Shown in pieces: positions 18,478-26,721 of a DNA stretch of 64,000 nt. Position 1 is the stretch's first letter. Each line of letters opens with the position of its first letter. Source of the DNA: Thermoleophilaceae bacterium (lineage in GTDB: Bacteria > Actinomycetota > Thermoleophilia > Solirubrobacterales > Thermoleophilaceae). The stretch covers positions 62,001 to 126,000 of the forward strand of contig JBBDYQ010000022.1 of the NCBI GenBank assembly GCA_040901445.1, given 5' to 3'. Both the position numbers and the translations under genes were made by a program. Under the pieces are notes generated by a model, which was not told the origin of the DNA, ran no database searches, and was given only the letters and a program-made list of their open reading frames with translations.

Positions 18478-18499
18478 CGCCGCCGCAGCCGGCGGCGGC
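18478..18499. terminator. GC-rich hairpin between convergent genes
   Basis: CCGCCGCCG (18478-18486), loop CAGC, and CGGCGGCGG (18491-18499) form a perfect 9-bp hairpin between the convergent ends of lepA and a ferritin-like gene. There is no T tract. A bidirectional terminator is the simplest reading of this 118-base gap, which otherwise holds nothing clear. Confidence 0.5.
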
Positions 18500-18546
18500 G
18501 AGGGACTGCGCGACGATGCTGGTGAGTGCCGAGCGCCGGATCGCCG

Positions 18547-19335
18547 TCAGCGCGGGCTGCGGGTGTTCACGCCCTCGGGGTTGGGCGTGCGGCGCGAGAC
18601 CTCGTCGAACTCGTAGAACGCGCCCGGCGTCTTGCCCTCCTCGCCGAACCCGAAGCCGGCCATCTTCAGGTAGTCCACCGCGGTGGTGATCCGCCGGAAG
18701 CCGGCCTTCGGGAAGAACGGGTCGGTCCGGTTCTCCTCGGGCTGCGAGTACTTCATGAACGCACGGTCGTTGCCGAGCACCCCGAGCGACTGAAGCGCGA
18801 GCGCGCGGTGCACCGCCTCGGCGCCCATGAACTCGGCCGCGATGCGCGCCAGCCGCCCGTTGCCGTCGTTGGCGAACGTGGTCGTCCCGATCAGGTAGGC
18901 GTTGATGAAGATCTGGTCGCCCGCCACGAGCGTCTTGAGGAAGCCCTCCCTGCTGGCAAAGACCTCGTCCGGCACCCAGATGCGCTTGGTCAGCTCGCTG
19001 CCGCCGACCCCGCTCGAGGTGAGCACCTCGTAGTGGATGAGCTCCTCGCGCGCCGCGGCCTCCACGTTGGCCTTCGTCGTGGCGTCGAGCTGGATCCTCT
19101 CGTTGCCCACCGTGTTTACGATCGTCGCGAGCACCTCGGCGGTGGCCGCGATGTTGAGCAGTTCCTGCGGATCGACCGAGTGGCTCGCCTTCGCGATCTC
19201 GGGCAGGGCCGAGAGCAGGCCCATGCTGCCGAGCACGCCGGCGGCGCCGGCCACGAGCTGACGGCGCGTGGCCGCCGGCTTGTCCGCGTGCTCGCGGTCG
19301 ATGGTCTCGTAGGCGAGGTTGACTCCGTCCGTCAT
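18547..19335 (-). CDS. Exported ferritin-like domain protein
   Basis: A 262-residue protein of the ferritin-like (PF13668-type) group. The N-terminus has a twin-arginine-like export signal (ATRRQLVAGAAGVLGSMG) ending near residue 50. The four-helix bundle carries E-x-x-H type pairs: REELIHYE and GAEAVHRA, consistent with a diiron or dimanganese site. The start is the ATG at 19335 with AGGGAG before it; the open frame upstream continues but is not conserved-looking. It is divergent from two further ferritin-like genes plus tatA. The activity is unknown; ferroxidase, catalase-like or stress roles are all possible. Confidence 0.8.
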   Translation of the reverse strand: MTDGVNLAYETIDREHADKPAATRRQLVAGAAGVLGSMGLLSALPEIAKASHSVDPQELLNIAATAEVLATIVNTVGNERIQLDATTKANVEAAAREELIHYEVLTSSGVGGSELTKRIWVPDEVFASREGFLKTLVAGDQIFINAYLIGTTTFANDGNGRLARIAAEFMGAEAVHRALALQSLGVLGNDRAFMKYSQPEENRTDPFFPKAGFRRITTAVDYLKMAGFGFGEEGKTPGAFYEFDEVSRRTPNPEGVNTRSPR

Positions 19336-19450
19336 GTGGTTCTCCCTTGCGGTTTGCCGTTCCGCCGGTTCTTCACGTAGCCGGGCGCCGCACGGTTCAC
19401 CCACCAGCGGCAAGTTGGCGCGGGCAGCGGGGTCAGCGCAGCGACAGAAG

Positions 19451-19469
19451 CGGTGATCCGATTTCACCG
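19451..19469. promoter_or_regulatory. Inverted repeat in divergent ferritin-like promoter region
   Basis: CGGTGA (19451-19456) and TCACCG (19464-19469) are complements with a 7-base spacer, within the 178-base region between the divergent ferritin-like genes. The position fits an operator controlling both sides. No Fur-box-like sequence is evident. Confidence 0.35.
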
Positions 19470-19513
19470 GTGGCGCGCAGACCCCACCTGAACCCCGAAA
19501 CAAGGAGCACGAC

Positions 19514-20200
19514 ATGGCTGACGAACGCTCAGCTGTCGAGGTCCCGCAGCGGAGCGCGATGCGCGACCTCGCGGAAGATCCCTCGTCGCGCAAGCGCTTT
19601 CTCAAGATGGTCGGCGGCGCCGGCGCCGTGAGCGCGTTCGGCCTCTTCCTCGCCGCCTGCGGCGACGACGAGGAGGACGATGCGGCGCGGACCGGCACCC
19701 AGACCCAGCAGGAGGGCGGCGGCGATCTGGAGATCGTCAACTACGCCCTGACGCTGGAGTACCTGGAGGCCGACTTCTACCAGCAGGTCCTGGACTCCGG
19801 TGAGATCACCGACCAGGCGCTGGTGGAGACCGCGATGCTGATCGCGGAGAACGAGCAGGAGCACGTCGACGCGTTGATGGCCACGGCACAGCAGCTCGGT
19901 GAGCCTGCGCCCAAGCCCACGACGAACTTCGACGACGTTCTCGCCGGCGGGCGCGACGTGATCCTCGAGACGGCCGCGCAGGTCGAGAACATCGGCGCGG
20001 CGGCCTACCTCGGGCAGGCCGGCAACATCGAGGACAAGGAGATCCTCGCTGCCGCGCTTGCGATCCACACGGTCGAGGGCCGCCACGCGGCGGCGCTCAA
20101 CAACGTCATCGGCGAGTCGATCGTCCCTGATGGCGCGTTCGCCGTGCCCATGTCGATGGATGAGGTGCTGGAAGCCGTCCAGCCCTTCATCGCGTCATAG
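19514..20200 (+). CDS. Tat-type lipoprotein with ferritin-like domain
   Basis: A 228-residue exported ferritin-like protein. The N-terminus has an RK-type twin-arginine motif (SSRKRFLKMVGGAG) followed by a hydrophobic stretch and the lipobox FLAAC with the cysteine at residue 49, so it is probably a Tat lipoprotein. An acidic linker follows, then the four-helix bundle with NYALTLEYLEADFYQQ, ENEQEHVDAL and TVEGRHAAAL, which provide Glu/His metal ligands. AAGGAG precedes the ATG. It is closely related to the next gene (both end LEAVQPFIAS), evidence of a local duplication. Confidence 0.83.
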   Translation: MADERSAVEVPQRSAMRDLAEDPSSRKRFLKMVGGAGAVSAFGLFLAACGDDEEDDAARTGTQTQQEGGGDLEIVNYALTLEYLEADFYQQVLDSGEITDQALVETAMLIAENEQEHVDALMATAQQLGEPAPKPTTNFDDVLAGGRDVILETAAQVENIGAAAYLGQAGNIEDKEILAAALAIHTVEGRHAAALNNVIGESIVPDGAFAVPMSMDEVLEAVQPFIAS

Positions 20201-20213
20201 AAAGGAGCCGACG

Positions 20214-20849
20214 ATGAGCAATCCCAAGTTGGCAGTTCCGGAACTCTCGACGGTGCAGATCGGCGGGCACACGCGGCAGGCGTTCCTGCTGCGCTCCGCG
20301 GTCGCGGCGGGCTCGGTGTACGGGCTCTCCACGGTCGGGCCGTTCGTGAAGCAGGCGATGGCCCAGGAGGGCGGGGATGTGGACATCCTCAACTTCGCCC
20401 TCACCCTCGAGTTCCTCGAGGCGGCCTACTACGAGCAGGGGCTCGAGCAGGTCAGCGGGCTCGCCGGCCCGGTCGAGGAGATCGCCACCACCCTGCGCGA
20501 CAACGAGAACGAGCACGTCGACGCACTCACCCAGGCGATCAACGACCTGGGCGGGACGCCGGTCGAGGCGCCCCCGGTCGACTTCGGCGACGCGTTCTCC
20601 AGCGAGGCCGCGTTCCTCGAGCTCGCCCAGACGTTCGAGGACACCGGGGTGTCCGCCTACAACGGCGCGGCACCCAACATCGAGTCCACGGATGTGCTCG
20701 CCTCCGCCGGCGCGATCGTCCAGGTCGAGGCGCGGCACGCCGCGGCGATCCGGCAGCTGCGCGAGCAGCCGATCACGCCGGGCGCGTTCGACGAGCCGCT
20801 CGAGATGGACGCGGTCCTCGAGGCCGTCCAGCCGTTCATCGCGTCGTAA
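20214..20849 (+). CDS. Exported ferritin-like domain protein, paralogue of upstream gene
   Basis: A 211-residue ferritin-like protein, 13 bases after its paralogue with AAAGGAG as ribosome binding site. The N-terminus has a single arginine and a hydrophobic signal-like stretch (AFLLRSAVAAGSVYGLS) ending AMAQ, without a lipobox. The bundle has NFALTLEFLEAAYYEQ, DNENEHVDAL and VEARHAAAIRQL as Glu/His ligand segments. The shared C-terminus LEAVQPFIAS shows common descent with the upstream gene. A strong hairpin follows, then tatA. Confidence 0.82.
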   Translation: MSNPKLAVPELSTVQIGGHTRQAFLLRSAVAAGSVYGLSTVGPFVKQAMAQEGGDVDILNFALTLEFLEAAYYEQGLEQVSGLAGPVEEIATTLRDNENEHVDALTQAINDLGGTPVEAPPVDFGDAFSSEAAFLELAQTFEDTGVSAYNGAAPNIESTDVLASAGAIVQVEARHAAAIRQLREQPITPGAFDEPLEMDAVLEAVQPFIAS

Positions 20850-20855
20850 TCGGAA

Positions 20856-20883
20856 GGGCGCGGCCGAGCGATCGGCCGCGCCC
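20856..20883 (+). terminator. Strong hairpin between ferritin-like gene and tatA
   Basis: GGGCGCGGCCGA (20856-20867), loop GCGA, and TCGGCCGCGCCC (20872-20883) form a perfect 12-bp stem with a GNRA-type tetraloop. It could terminate or attenuate transcription between the ferritin-like genes and tatA. Confidence 0.65.
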
Positions 20884-20930
20884 CCTCCGTCAGCAGTCGG
20901 CAGTCCACAGACCCCGAACAGGAAGGGACC

Positions 20931-21122
20931 ATGCCCAGCATCGGCCCCATGGAACTCATCGTCGTGCTCGTCATCGCGCTGCTCGTCTTCGGACCGAAGC
21001 GGCTGCCCGAGCTCGGCAAGTCGCTCGGCGGCGGGATGAAGAGCTTCAAGAACTCGCTGGCCGGCAAGGACGAGCAGGAGGAGGAGCCGGCGGAGCGCAC
21101 GCCGGCCGCGATCTCCGGCTGA
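20931..21122 (+). CDS. tatA: TatA/E-type twin-arginine translocase subunit
   Basis: A 63-residue Tat pore subunit. It has the short N-terminal helix (GPMELIVVLVIALLVFGPKR), the conserved FGPKRLPELGKSLG hinge and amphipathic helix, and an acidic tail with EEEPAERT. It lacks the longer TatB tail. AGGAAGGG lies upstream of the ATG. It sits directly after three exported ferritin-like proteins, of which at least two have twin-arginine motifs, which suggests these are its main local cargo. No tatC or tatB is in the window. Confidence 0.92.
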   Translation: MPSIGPMELIVVLVIALLVFGPKRLPELGKSLGGGMKSFKNSLAGKDEQEEEPAERTPAAISG

Positions 21123-21248
21123 GCCGCCCGGATGACCCGATACGCGCAAGAACGCGGCGCGGCCCTACACGGCCGCGTCGCGGGATTGCGCCGGCCGCGA
21201 GCCAGTATTCTCCCCCGCCGCGAAGATCGAGCGAGACCGAGGAGCAGG

Positions 21249-21689
21249 ATGGCCGTCGACACGTCGAAGATCGGGAAGACCTACCCGCCCGCCGAGTACG
21301 AGGTGGGCAGGGAGAAGATCCGCGAGTATGCGAACGCGGTGGGAGAGGAGAACCCCGTCCACCGCGACCGTCCGGCCGCGCAGGAAGCCGGCTTCCGCGA
21401 CGTCGTGGCCCCGCCGATGTTCGCCGTCGTCTACTCAGCGCCGGCCATGGGTCCCGCGATCCTCGACCCCGAGCTCGGCATCAACCTCATGATGATGGTG
21501 CACGGCGGCCAGGAGTTCGCCTGGTCCGAGCCCGTCTGCTCCGGTGACACGATCACGACCGAGGCCAAGGTCAAGGAGCTCTTCGAGAAGGACGGCAAGC
21601 AATTCTACGTCTTCGAGTCCGTGTCCACGAACCAGGACGGCGCCGAGGTGGCGCGCGGGACGTGGACCAACATCGTCCGAGGAGGCTAG
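21249..21689 (+). CDS. MaoC-like hot-dog dehydratase subunit (N-terminal type, HadA-like)
   Basis: A 146-residue hot-dog fold protein of the MaoC N-terminal type (PF13452). Features: [20 protein letters not shown] near the start and the later segment [26 protein letters not shown] precedes the ATG. It lies eight bases before a second hot-dog gene of the catalytic MaoC type, the arrangement of heterodimeric (R)-3-hydroxyacyl dehydratases such as HadAB. The catalytic residues are in the partner. A role in fatty acid or hydroxyacyl-CoA/ACP dehydration is inferred. Confidence 0.82.
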   Translation: MAVDTSKIGKTYPPAEYEVGREKIREYANAVGEENPVHRDRPAAQEAGFRDVVAPPMFAVVYSAPAMGPAILDPELGINLMMMVHGGQEFAWSEPVCSGDTITTEAKVKELFEKDGKQFYVFESVSTNQDGAEVARGTWTNIVRGG

Positions 21690-21697
21690 GTGCTCCG

Positions 21698-22084
21698 ATG
21701 AAGACCGGCGACCAGATCCCCGAGCTGAAGGTCACCCCCGACCGCTACCTGCCACACCGCTACGCGGGCGCGTCGGGCGACTACAACCCGATCCACGTCG
21801 ACCCCGAGTTCGCCAAGAGCGTCGCGGGCCTGCCCGGCAACATCCTGCACGGTCTCTACACGATGGCCCAGGTCGCCCGCGCCAACACGGCCGCGGCCGG
21901 GGGCGATCCGCGCAAGCTCCGGCGCCTCTCGGTCCAGTTCCGCGGCATGGGCCTCCCCGAGCAGGAGATCACGGTGTCCGGCACGGTCTCCCGCGAGGAG
22001 GACGGCGCCGTGGTGGTGGACACCGTGGCCGAGCAGGACGGCAAGCAGATCATCCGCAACGCCGAAGCCGAGCTGGCCGTCTAG
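21698..22084 (+). CDS. MaoC-like hot-dog dehydratase subunit (catalytic type, HadB-like)
   Basis: A 128-residue MaoC dehydratase subunit. The hydratase-2 catalytic motif is present: [20 protein letters not shown], with the Asp and His of the active site. The C-terminal beta strands include [21 protein letters not shown]. It is predicted to pair with the upstream subunit to hydrate or dehydrate (R)-3-hydroxyacyl thioesters, in fatty acid synthesis or polyhydroxyalkanoate supply. It is followed closely by hrcA, which starts from its own TACCCT box at 22091-22096. Confidence 0.86.
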   Translation: MKTGDQIPELKVTPDRYLPHRYAGASGDYNPIHVDPEFAKSVAGLPGNILHGLYTMAQVARANTAAAGGDPRKLRRLSVQFRGMGLPEQEITVSGTVSREEDGAVVVDTVAEQDGKQIIRNAEAELAV

Positions 22085-22102
22085 CGCAGCTACCCTCAGG
22101 AC

Positions 22103-23122
22103 GTGAATCTCACGTCGCGACAGGCCTTCGTCCTGCGCAAGCTCGTGCAGGGCTATGTCGAGGCCGGCCAGCCCGTTGGCTCCAAGTGGCTCTCCGCGCA
22201 GACCGACGTGCCCTGGGGCCCCTCCACCATCCGGGCCGAGCTGGCCCGGCTCGAGGAGGTCGGCCTCCTGCAGCACCCGCACACCTCGGCCGGGCGTGTG
22301 CCCACCGACAGCGGTTACCGCTTCTTCGCCGACGAGCTGCTGCACGAGGCGCTGCCGCCCAAGCGCCTCGAGCTGTCGCTCACGCGCGCCGAGGTGGACG
22401 AGGCCATGCGCACCACCACCGAGCAGCTGTCGCAGGTCACCAACATGCTGGCGCTCGTCTCCGCCCCGCCGATCGCCACCACCACGATTCGCCACGTCGA
22501 GGTGCTGCTCCTGCAGCCGCAGGTGGCGATGGTCGTCGTCATCACGTCCACCGGCGGCGTTTCCAAGCGCGTGGTGTCCTACGAGGAGCCCGTCGACCGG
22601 GGCCTCGTCGATTGGGCGGGCAGCTACCTCAACGAGGCGCTCGCCGGCATGGGGCTCGGCCGCCGGATGCTCCACGCCAAGCTCGCCGACCCCGTGCTGT
22701 CGGCGAGCGAGCGCGCGTTCCTGACCACGCTGGCGCCGGCCTTCGTCGAGCTCGAGGACACCGCCGAGGACACGCTGTACGTCGGCGGTGCCGGGCGGCT
22801 GCTGTCGGAGGACCGGATGCAGGAGCTCACCCAGATCAACGACCTGATGGTCATGCTCGAGCGCCGGGTGGCCCTGCTGTCGCTCCTGCGCGGGACGCTC
22901 GACGAGCAGAGCGTGTACCTGCGCATCGGCGCGGAGAACCGGCAGCCCGAGCTGCGATCGCTCACGCTCGTCGGCGCCAACTACGGGCTCGCCAACCGCA
23001 ACCTCGGCTCCGTCAGCGTCATCGGCCCGGTCCGCATGGACTACGCCAACGCCATCCGCTCGGTGCGCGCGGCGGCGGCCGAGCTCTCGCGCTTCGTGGA
23101 AGATCTGTACGCCGTCCGATGA
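22103..23122 (+). CDS. hrcA: Heat-shock repressor HrcA
   Basis: A 339-residue HrcA, the repressor that binds CIRCE elements of chaperone operons and is itself activated by GroEL. The winged helix-turn-helix is at the N-terminus ([58 protein letters not shown]). A GAF-like domain and the C-terminal segment with [20 protein letters not shown] complete it. The GTG start follows TACCCT by six bases. I see no CIRCE (TTAGCACTC-N9-GAGTGCTAA) in front of this gene, so its targets lie elsewhere. It overlaps dnaJ by four bases. Confidence 0.95.
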   Translation: MNLTSRQAFVLRKLVQGYVEAGQPVGSKWLSAQTDVPWGPSTIRAELARLEEVGLLQHPHTSAGRVPTDSGYRFFADELLHEALPPKRLELSLTRAEVDEAMRTTTEQLSQVTNMLALVSAPPIATTTIRHVEVLLLQPQVAMVVVITSTGGVSKRVVSYEEPVDRGLVDWAGSYLNEALAGMGLGRRMLHAKLADPVLSASERAFLTTLAPAFVELEDTAEDTLYVGGAGRLLSEDRMQELTQINDLMVMLERRVALLSLLRGTLDEQSVYLRIGAENRQPELRSLTLVGANYGLANRNLGSVSVIGPVRMDYANAIRSVRAAAAELSRFVEDLYAVR

Positions 23123-24243
23123 AGCGCGACGTCTACGAGTTGCTCGGGGTCGCGCGCGATGCCGAGGAGAAGGAGATCAAGAAGGCGTTCCGGCGCCTGG
23201 CCCGCGAGCTGCACCCAGACGTCAACCGGCACGACCCCGAGGCCGAGGAGAAGTTCAAGGCGGCCGCGGAGGCGTACGAGATCCTGTCCGACACGGAGCG
23301 CCGCGCGATCTATGACCGCTACGGCCACGAGGGGCTCGACTCGCGCGGCTTCGCCTCCAGCGCGCAGGGCTTCGGCTCGTTCGGTGACATCTTCGACGCG
23401 TTCTTCGGCGGCGGCGATCCGTTCGGCGCCGGCTTCGGCGGCGGCGGCGCGGTGCAGGGCGGCGACGTGGCAGTGGGCGTGGAGATAAGCCTGGAGGAGG
23501 CGGCGCGCGGCGTCACGCGCGAGGTCGAGGTCGAGGCGGTCGAGCGCTGCGAGCACTGCCACGGCAACGGCGCCGAGCCCGGGACGCCGCTGGAGACGTG
23601 CGGGCGCTGCGAGGGCAGCGGGCAGCTGCGGATGGTCTCGCGCACCGCCTTTGGCCAGCTCGTGCGCGCCACCGTCTGCGATGCCTGCGGCGGCGACGGC
23701 AGGATCGCCAAGACGCCCTGCGGCGAGTGCCGCGGCCGCGGCCGCCGCGCAGCCCGCCACAAGCTCGACGTGGACATCCCGGCGGGCATCGCCGACGAGC
23801 AGCGCATCCGCCTGTCCGGCCGCGGCCACGCCGGCGAGCGGGCCGGCCCGGCGGGCGACCTCTACGTGCTCGTGCGCGTCCGCGAGGACGAGCGCTTCCT
23901 GCGCCAGGGCAACGACCTCGTGACGGTCGTGGACCTCCCGGCTCCGGCCGCGGCGCTCGGGGCCAGCGTCACCGTGCCCACGCTCGACGGCGACGAGGAG
24001 CTCGAGATCGAGCCCGGCACCCAGCCCGGCACGGTCATCACCCTGCGCGGGCGCGGCATGCCGTCGCTGCGTCGCGGCCGCCCGGGCGATCAGCAGGTCG
24101 TGGTCAACGTGGTGATCCCCACGCGCCTCTCCGACGAGCAGAGCGAGCGGCTGCGCCGGTTCGCCGACTCGCTCTCGGAGGAGAACCTGCGGCCCCAGGG
24201 CGACGAGTCGCTCTTCGACAAGGTCAAGCGGGCGTTCAGGTGA
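23119..24243 (+). CDS. dnaJ: Chaperone DnaJ
   Basis: A 374-residue type I J-protein, co-chaperone of DnaK. The J domain (residues 1-68) has [20 protein letters not shown] and the HPD motif in [13 protein letters not shown] Gly/Phe-rich region follows ([15 protein letters not shown]), then four zinc-binding repeats: [24 protein letters not shown] and CGECRGRG, and the C-terminal substrate-binding domains. The ATG overlaps the hrcA stop. dnaK and grpE are not nearby. Confidence 0.96.
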   Translation: MKRDVYELLGVARDAEEKEIKKAFRRLARELHPDVNRHDPEAEEKFKAAAEAYEILSDTERRAIYDRYGHEGLDSRGFASSAQGFGSFGDIFDAFFGGGDPFGAGFGGGGAVQGGDVAVGVEISLEEAARGVTREVEVEAVERCEHCHGNGAEPGTPLETCGRCEGSGQLRMVSRTAFGQLVRATVCDACGGDGRIAKTPCGECRGRGRRAARHKLDVDIPAGIADEQRIRLSGRGHAGERAGPAGDLYVLVRVREDERFLRQGNDLVTVVDLPAPAAALGASVTVPTLDGDEELEIEPGTQPGTVITLRGRGMPSLRRGRPGDQQVVVNVVIPTRLSDEQSERLRRFADSLSEENLRPQGDESLFDKVKRAFR

Positions 24244-24247
24244 CACC

Positions 24248-25054
24248 CTGATCCGCCTGGCCATCCGCGCGCGCGCCGAGGATGCCGAGCAGGTGCTCGC
24301 GGGGCTGCTGGAGTTCGCCCCCGGCGGCGTGGAGCAGGTGGACGGCGACGGCTTCGTGGAGTACGCGGTCTACGGGACGCCCGGCGAGCTGCCCTCGCTG
24401 CCGGAGGGCGAGGCGCAGGTGAGCGGCCTCAAGGTCAACGTCTCCGGCCGCGAGGTGCCCGACGACTGGCACGAGCGCTGGAAGCGCTTCCACGAGCCCG
24501 TGCTCGTGGGCGAGCGCCTCTACGTCCGCGCGCCGTGGGAGGAGCGGTCGGGCCGTCCCGGCGTGGAGGAGATCGTCATCGACCCCGGGCGCGCTTTCGG
24601 CACGGGCACCCATCCCACCACCCGCCTCTGCCTCGAGCTCATGGTCGACCTCGAGCCCGGCGGGTCGCTCGCGGACCTCGGCTGTGGCTCGGGCGTGCTT
24701 GCGATCGCGGCCGCCAGGCTCGGCTTCTCGCCGGTCACGGCGCTGGACTCGGATCCCGCCGCGCTCGAGGCGACGCGGGAGAACGCGCGGGCCAACGGGG
24801 TCTCGCTGGACCGCGTCGAGCGCCTGGACCTCGGTATGGCCGCGCCCCCCACCGCGGACAACGTCACGGCAAATCTGATGCTTGCTCTGCTGGTGCGGCT
24901 GCCGGAGCTCTGGCAGAAGCCGCCCGGCGTCCTGGTGGCGTCGGGCCTGCTCGACCGCGAGGCGGACGAGGCGGCGGCCGCCTTCGCCCCCATGGTCGAG
25001 CGCCGCCGGCTCAGCCGGGGTGGCTGGACCGCGTTGCGGCTGACGGCGGGCTAA
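24248..25054 (+). CDS. prmA: Ribosomal protein L11 methyltransferase
   Basis: A SAM-dependent methyltransferase of the PrmA family, which trimethylates ribosomal protein L11. Core motifs: PGRAFGTGTHPTTRLCLELM, SAM-binding DLGCGSGVLAIAAARLG, and NVTANLMLALLVRLP. The family N-terminus IRLAIRARAEDAEQVLAGLL begins before the first ATG/GTG in frame (GTG at 24293). No ATG, GTG or TTG lies upstream in frame within the gene boundary, so I place the start at a CTG at 24248, five bases after the dnaJ stop and with AGGTGA four bases upstream. This gives 268 residues. The 3' end overlaps a convergent gene. Confidence 0.87.
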   Translation: MIRLAIRARAEDAEQVLAGLLEFAPGGVEQVDGDGFVEYAVYGTPGELPSLPEGEAQVSGLKVNVSGREVPDDWHERWKRFHEPVLVGERLYVRAPWEERSGRPGVEEIVIDPGRAFGTGTHPTTRLCLELMVDLEPGGSLADLGCGSGVLAIAAARLGFSPVTALDSDPAALEATRENARANGVSLDRVERLDLGMAAPPTADNVTANLMLALLVRLPELWQKPPGVLVASGLLDREADEAAAAFAPMVERRRLSRGGWTALRLTAG

Positions 25055-26598
25055 GAGACGCCGACCGTCGGCTCACGGGAGCAGCGGACACTCGCGCGAA
25101 GAGTCCGTGGCGCCCGGGCGCTGCGGCTCCACACCAGCCGGCTGCGGGTGCGCGAGCGGGGACAGCTCACGCGCACGGTGGCCTGCCCGCGGGTGCGCGT
25201 CCTCACCGTCAGGCGCCACGAGGAGGAGCCGCGGGGGGAGAGCCGCACCTGCGCGGTGCGCCAGCGCTCCTTCGCGGCGGCGCGGGCGGTGGAGGCGGAG
25301 GTCTTGGCGTCGTGGTAGGCGGTCACCCGCGGCCGGCTCGCGCAGCGGACGCGCTTGCGCAGCGTGCGGGGGATCCGGGTGCGCCGCGACCACACGGTGG
25401 TCGAGCGCGCCCGCCGGCTGGTGCGGCAGGAGACCGACACCACACCGGTGCCGCGCCCCCGCACGCGCGCGGACAGGCTCCAGCGGTTGCGGGCGTAGCG
25501 GCGGGCCTTCAACTGGACCCGTGCGCGGCGGCGCGTGCTGGACGACTGCTCGCCCGAGCCGCTGCCGCCCTCGGCGGGTGGGGGCGGCGGGGGGCTGTAG
25601 CCGGACGGGAGGTTGCAGGATGCGTTCGGGCAGACGAAGCGGTTGAGGTTCACCGTCCACCAGGGCAGCGGCGCGCCGCCCGGCGGGTCCCAGTAGTCGT
25701 CGTTGCCGTAGTCGAACCAGAGCGAGTGGTACTCGCCCCCGGCCCGCTGGGGTGAGCCGGGCAGGCACATCGTGTCCTCGATCGCGTCGGTGCAGTGGCC
25801 GCCGCTGCTGTGCGGGGCGCCCGAGACCACCGCGCCGAGGTTGTGGGCGATCTCATGGCGCACGGAGTTCGCGCCGCAGAAGCTGCTCTCGTCGTCGCGG
25901 AAGACCACCGCCACCTTCCCGCCGAGGTTGTTGTAGTTCTCCTCCGAGCGGCGGTCGTCGTCATAGAGCATCGCCTGGCCGCACGCGCCGGAGGGCCCCG
26001 GGCCGTCGAGCCAGACGATCCAGTTGCGGTTGCGGCTCTGTGCGGTGGCGAAGCTGTCGCCGGACTTGATCACTCCGAAGCCGTTGGAGTCGAGGGCGCG
26101 CGAGACTGCGTCCAGCGTGCCGGTGGCCGAGTTGGCAAGCCCCTGGAGCTGCGCCGTCGTCTCGGCCAGCCGGACCACGGTGATGTCGATGAACTGAGCT
26201 CCGCAGGCCGTTCCCATGTCGTAGCGGATGGCGCGCCCGTAGAGCTGCTCCACCAGGCCGGTGGCGCGCATGGCGTCGGTCTGGATCTGGCCGGACATCT
26301 GCTGCAGCCGGCTGGGGGCGTCCGCCGGGATCGCGTACACCGCGTGGTAGCGGAAGTCGCCGTTGGGCAGCTCGTTGCGGGCCTCGTCGCCGCCGACCTC
26401 CTCACCGCACCAGTTGGTGGGGAGGGTCGTGCTGCCGGAAGCGGCGCGGGCGCGCGCGCCGGGCCGTAGGTCGGGGCCCCGGTCGATGGCGGCCGGGTCG
26501 GCGCCGTGGGTGTCCGGGGCCGGCGGATGGTCGGCCAGGGCGGGCGCCGGGAAGGCGGCGGCGGCGAGGGTGCAAACGGTGAGGACGGTGCGGCGCAT
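25051..26598 (-). CDS. Secreted zinc-metallopeptidase-like protein with Arg/Cys-rich C-terminal repeats
   Basis: A 515-residue exported protein. Residues 1-22 form a signal peptide ending ALAD. The central region (about 85-325) contains HEIAHNLGAVVSGAPH at residue 248, a zincin HExxH motif, plus several cysteines (130-330) likely to form disulfides. The metzincin third ligand position after the glycine is a valine instead of His/Asp. A proline linker (residues 335-341) leads to an extremely arginine-rich tail with two homologous repeats. Peptidase activity is inferred from the motif only; the tail may bind acidic cell-wall polymers or nucleic acid. Confidence 0.7.
   Translation of the reverse strand: MRRTVLTVCTLAAAAFPAPALADHPPAPDTHGADPAAIDRGPDLRPGARARAASGSTTLPTNWCGEEVGGDEARNELPNGDFRYHAVYAIPADAPSRLQQMSGQIQTDAMRATGLVEQLYGRAIRYDMGTACGAQFIDITVVRLAETTAQLQGLANSATGTLDAVSRALDSNGFGVIKSGDSFATAQSRNRNWIVWLDGPGPSGACGQAMLYDDDRRSEENYNNLGGKVAVVFRDDESSFCGANSVRHEIAHNLGAVVSGAPHSSGGHCTDAIEDTMCLPGSPQRAGGEYHSLWFDYGNDDYWDPPGGAPLPWWTVNLNRFVCPNASCNLPSGYSPPPPPPAEGGSGSGEQSSSTRRRARVQLKARRYARNRWSLSARVRGRGTGVVSVSCRTSRRARSTTVWSRRTRIPRTLRKRVRCASRPRVTAYHDAKTSASTARAAAKERWRTAQVRLSPRGSSSWRLTVRTRTRGQATVRVSCPRSRTRSRLVWSRSARAPRTLRASVRCSREPTVGVS
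25069..25485 (-). repeat. Two tandem Arg/Cys-rich protein repeats
   Basis: Residues about 372-423 (25330-25485) and 461-510 (25069-25218) of the secreted peptidase-like protein align closely. Shared signatures are W-x-L, V-x-VSC, VWSR, PRTLR and VRC followed by RP/EP. Each copy keeps two cysteines, and they are separated by an alanine-rich spacer. Confidence 0.7.
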
Positions 26599-26721
26599 CG
26601 CCCGTCAGGCATCGACGGCCCGACCTCGCGCGCACGGGTGTCCAAACCTGGTCTGGACGTCTGTCCGATCGCCTTCCGTACATCCGTCCAGAAGGCGGGC
26701 GCCGCGTAAAGGCGATCGCGC

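Noticed and set aside
18429-18546. Minus-strand reading ending QSLAAAGCGGGGGADE that looks like a lipobox
   Set aside because: No ATG, GTG or TTG start in frame, only about 45 codons, and the Ala/Gly run follows from a GC hairpin. Treated as terminator sequence.
21158-21177. CGCGGCC/GGCCGCG hairpin after tatA as a terminator
   Set aside because: A 7-bp GC-only stem with no T tract is common by chance here; position is suitable but the support is weak.
22085-22102. Possible CIRCE element in front of hrcA
   Set aside because: Only 18 bases separate it from the previous gene and no TTAGCACTC-type repeat is present there or further upstream.
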